Source: an uncultured Desulfuromonas sp. (GTDB taxonomy: Bacteria > Desulfobacterota > Desulfuromonadia > Desulfuromonadales > Trichloromonadaceae). Taken from it: a DNA stretch of 6,858 bases. The translations under genes were made by a program, and so were the position numbers. The stretch lies in assembly GCA_937982495.1 (NCBI GenBank), contig CALJLX010000193.1, positions 1 through 6,858 of the forward strand. The letters are read 5' to 3'. Numbering within the stretch: position 1 is the first letter of the stretch; each line of letters begins with the position of its first letter. Positions 5,138 to 6,858 of the stretch are shown here, in pieces. The notes beneath the pieces were generated by a model that was not told the DNA's origin, made no database searches, and saw only the letters and a program-made list of their open reading frames with translations.

Positions 5138-5695
5138 ATGCTGACAACCATCCACGGCAACAAGCCCCTGCAGCTGGCCGCCGGTCTGGGCATCGGTTTT
5201 CTCTTCGGCTTTCTGCTGCAGAAGGGGAACGTCACCGAATACGACGTGATCGTCGGCCAACTGCTTTTTCAGGACTTCACCGTCATCAAGATCATGGTCA
5301 CCGCCATGGTCACCGGCATGATCGGCGTCCATCTGCTGCGGGACCTGGGCCTGGCCCAGCTGCATCCCAAACCCGGCTCCCTGGGGATGACCCTGGTCGG
5401 CGGACTGATCTTCGGCGTCGGCTTCGCCGTGCTCGGCTACTGCCCCGGCACCATCGCCGCCGCCGTCGCCCAGGGCAAACTCGACGCCCTGATCGGCGGG
5501 CTGGCGGGCATCCTCATCGGCGCCGGCCTCTACGCCCACGCTTTCCCCTGGGTTTCCCGGGTCATGCTGCCCAAGGGGGATTTCGGCCCCCTGACCTTCC
5601 CCGAATTATTCAAGGTGAACCACTGGCGGGTCATCGTCCCCCTGGCCGTCGTCCTCGTCGCCCTGCTCGCGGTGCTGGAATGGGCCGGGCCCTGA
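5138..5695 (+). CDS. YeeE/YedE-family membrane protein, C-terminal half type
   Basis: A 185-residue membrane protein, the probable partner of the gene before it. It has about five hydrophobic segments (roughly 11-27, 47-68, 81-110, 116-136 and 164-182). The hallmark of the second YeeE/YedE repeat is GLIFGVGFAVLGYCPGT (89-105, C102), equivalent to the GCTSG loop of the first half. The opening FGFLLQKGNVTEYDVIVGQ (23-41) sits where the first half has its GCSS motif but contains no cysteine. C102 is the only cysteine in the whole protein. GGGGGA (5126-5131) overlaps the previous gene's end and sits six bases before the ATG. The three-base gap implies coupled translation and a one-to-one ratio. 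Given the persulfide dioxygenase upstream, thiosulfate or a related sulfur anion is the likely cargo; direction of transport is not evident. Confidence 0.87.
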   Translation: MLTTIHGNKPLQLAAGLGIGFLFGFLLQKGNVTEYDVIVGQLLFQDFTVIKIMVTAMVTGMIGVHLLRDLGLAQLHPKPGSLGMTLVGGLIFGVGFAVLGYCPGTIAAAVAQGKLDALIGGLAGILIGAGLYAHAFPWVSRVMLPKGDFGPLTFPELFKVNHWRVIVPLAVVLVALLAVLEWAGP

Positions 5696-5713
5696 CGATT
5701 CGGCGCGATCCCG

Positions 5714-6858
5714 ATGCGTTTTTCCCCATCCCCGTATCTGCCTGAATGGCTGCGCGCCTACCGCCCGGTCGACCTATCCCGGGACCTGGCGGCGGGCGCG
5801 GTGGTGGCGGTGGTGCTCGCACCCCAGGGCATGGCCTACGCCCTGCTCGCCGGGCTCCCCCCCATCGTCGGTCTCTACGCCGCCACCGTTCCCCTTCTTG
5901 CCTACGCCCTGTTAGGCTCCTCGCGGCAGCTGGCGGTGGGGCCGGTGGCCATCGTCTCGCTGCTGGTGCATGTCGCCTGCTCCAAGCTGGCGGCCCCGGG
6001 CGGTCCGGAATATCTCGCGGCGGCCCTGCAGCTGGCGCTCTTGACCGGGCTGTTGCAACTGGCTCTCGGCCTGCTCCGCGCCGGCTTTCTGGTCAACTTT
6101 CTCTCGCGGGCGGCGATCGGCGGCTTCACCTCGGCGGCGGCCCTGCTCATCGGCCTCAGCCAGGCCGGCAGCCTGCTCGGCATTGCCGGCGGCGGCGAAT
6201 CGGCGCTGGAACAGGGCCTGACCCTGCTGCGCAACCTGGGACAACTCCATCCGCCGACCGCCCTGCTGGGGCTGGCCGCTATCGCCGTGCTGCTGCTTTT
6301 CCGCCGTTTTGTCCCGCGCCTGCCCGCGCCACTGCTGGTGGTCGTCCTCGCCATCCTACTCACCAATGGGCTGGGTCTCGATCAGAACGGCGTGCGCACT
6401 GTCGGGGATCTTCCCCGGGGACTGCCTCCCTTCGTTCTCCCCCCCTTTAACCTGGACCAGCTCGAGGCCCTGCTGCCGGCGGCGCTGACCATCGCCCTCA
6501 TCGGCTACCTGGAATCCTACGCCGTCGCCGGACTTATCGCCGACCGGGAGAAATATCATATCCACCCCAACCGCGAACTGCTCGGGCTCGGCGCCGCCAA
6601 TCTCGCCGCCGCCTGTTTTTCCGGCTATCCCGTCACCGGCGGCTTTTCCCGCACCGCCGTCAACCACCAGGCCGGCGCCCGCACCCCCTTGGCCGGAGCG
6701 GTCACGGCGCTGCTCATCGGCATTATCCTCTTTCGCTTCACCCATCTCTTTCACGATCTGCCGAAGACCATCCTCGCCGCCATCGTCATGGTCGCGGTCG
6801 CCGGCCTGGTGGAGTTCACCGAAGCCCGCTACCTCTTCCGCATCAAGAAGAGCGACGG
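5714..6858 (+). CDS. SulP-family anion transporter (sulfate permease type), 3' end outside window
   Basis: The first 381 residues of a SulP/SLC26 transporter, open to the window end. The family signature is intact: DLSRDLAAG (20-28), then APQGMAYALLAGLPPIVGLY (36-55). Later hallmarks are ALIGYLESYAVA (261-272) and GYPVTGGFSRTAVNHQAGA (304-322). The usual helix-rich core is present up to about residue 372. The cytoplasmic STAS domain expected after residue ~430 is beyond the window, so presence of STAS, or of a fused carbonic anhydrase, cannot be judged. SulP proteins carry sulfate, bicarbonate or other anions; the sulfur operon context favours sulfate, sulfite or thiosulfate, but bicarbonate is possible. 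ATG 5714 is the only reasonable start, because the same frame is closed by the preceding gene's TGA at 5693-5695 and the family N-terminus fits. No clear ribosome site precedes it. Confidence 0.9.
   Translation, partial: MRFSPSPYLPEWLRAYRPVDLSRDLAAGAVVAVVLAPQGMAYALLAGLPPIVGLYAATVPLLAYALLGSSRQLAVGPVAIVSLLVHVACSKLAAPGGPEYLAAALQLALLTGLLQLALGLLRAGFLVNFLSRAAIGGFTSAAALLIGLSQAGSLLGIAGGGESALEQGLTLLRNLGQLHPPTALLGLAAIAVLLLFRRFVPRLPAPLLVVVLAILLTNGLGLDQNGVRTVGDLPRGLPPFVLPPFNLDQLEALLPAALTIALIGYLESYAVAGLIADREKYHIHPNRELLGLGAANLAAACFSGYPVTGGFSRTAVNHQAGARTPLAGAVTALLIGIILFRFTHLFHDLPKTILAAIVMVAVAGLVEFTEARYLFRIKKSD

Noticed and set aside
4631..5539. A 302-codon minus-strand open frame opposite the YeeE/YedE half genes
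   Set aside because: The translation is Gly/Ala/Asp/Gln-rich without hydrophobic or family motifs, whereas the plus-strand frames have clear transporter signatures.
4093..5745. A 550-codon plus-strand open frame spanning parts of three genes
   Set aside because: It is extremely Arg/Pro/Gly-rich and crosses the stop and start boundaries of three well-supported genes, so it is an out-of-frame shadow.
1..6858. CRISPR arrays, insertion sequences, tRNA or rRNA genes, phage or toxin-antitoxin genes
   Set aside because: I saw no regularly spaced repeats, no transposase or terminal inverted repeats, and no tRNA-like cloverleaf; almost all of the window is accounted for by ordinary protein genes.

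Overview
This 6.9 kb window is GC-rich, tightly packed bacterial chromosome. It carries nine readable protein genes, two of them cut by the window edges, and one sizeable non-coding gap at 2971-3190. The gene mix (a SagB-type nitroreductase, a PsiE-family membrane protein, UPF0158, a COG2521-type methyltransferase, UPF0270/YheU, and a persulfide dioxygenase-rhodanese fusion next to split YeeE/YedE genes) suggests a Gram-negative bacterium. The Desulfuromonadales/Geobacter-like group is my best guess. This placement is inferred from overall impression only; no rRNA or marker gene is present.

Left block (1-1834, + strand): four genes in a row with ATGA or GTGA overlaps at two of the three junctions. 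They are the C-terminus of an FMN nitroreductase, a four-helix PsiE-family membrane protein, a UPF0158 protein and an RluA-family pseudouridine synthase. They look cotranscribed, but no shared pathway is obvious.

Middle block (1865-2970, - strand): a two-gene operon. A small UPF0270/YheU-like protein comes first, followed 14 bases later by a SAM-dependent methyltransferase with a DPPRF motif. It converges on the left block with only 30 bases between stop codons and diverges from the right block.

The 220-base divergent gap (2971-3190) holds a candidate sigma70 promoter for the right block. This promoter overlaps a TGCCA/TGGCA dyad. The gap also holds an 8-base direct repeat next to a GATAAT hexamer facing the other way.

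Right block (3191-6858, + strand): a sulfur-handling operon and the most interesting part of the window. It encodes a CstB-like persulfide dioxygenase with one degenerate and one active rhodanese domain. Two half-length YeeE/YedE-type membrane proteins follow, which together would make one thiosulfate/sulfur-species transporter. A SulP-family anion transporter comes last and runs off the end. A reasonable model is that persulfide or sulfide-derived sulfur is oxidised to sulfite and thiosulfate in the cytoplasm, with the transporters moving thiosulfate, sulfate or related anions. Each component is a known family. The combination, the split transporter and the cysteine pattern deserve a closer look, but I see no convincing evidence of an entirely undescribed system.
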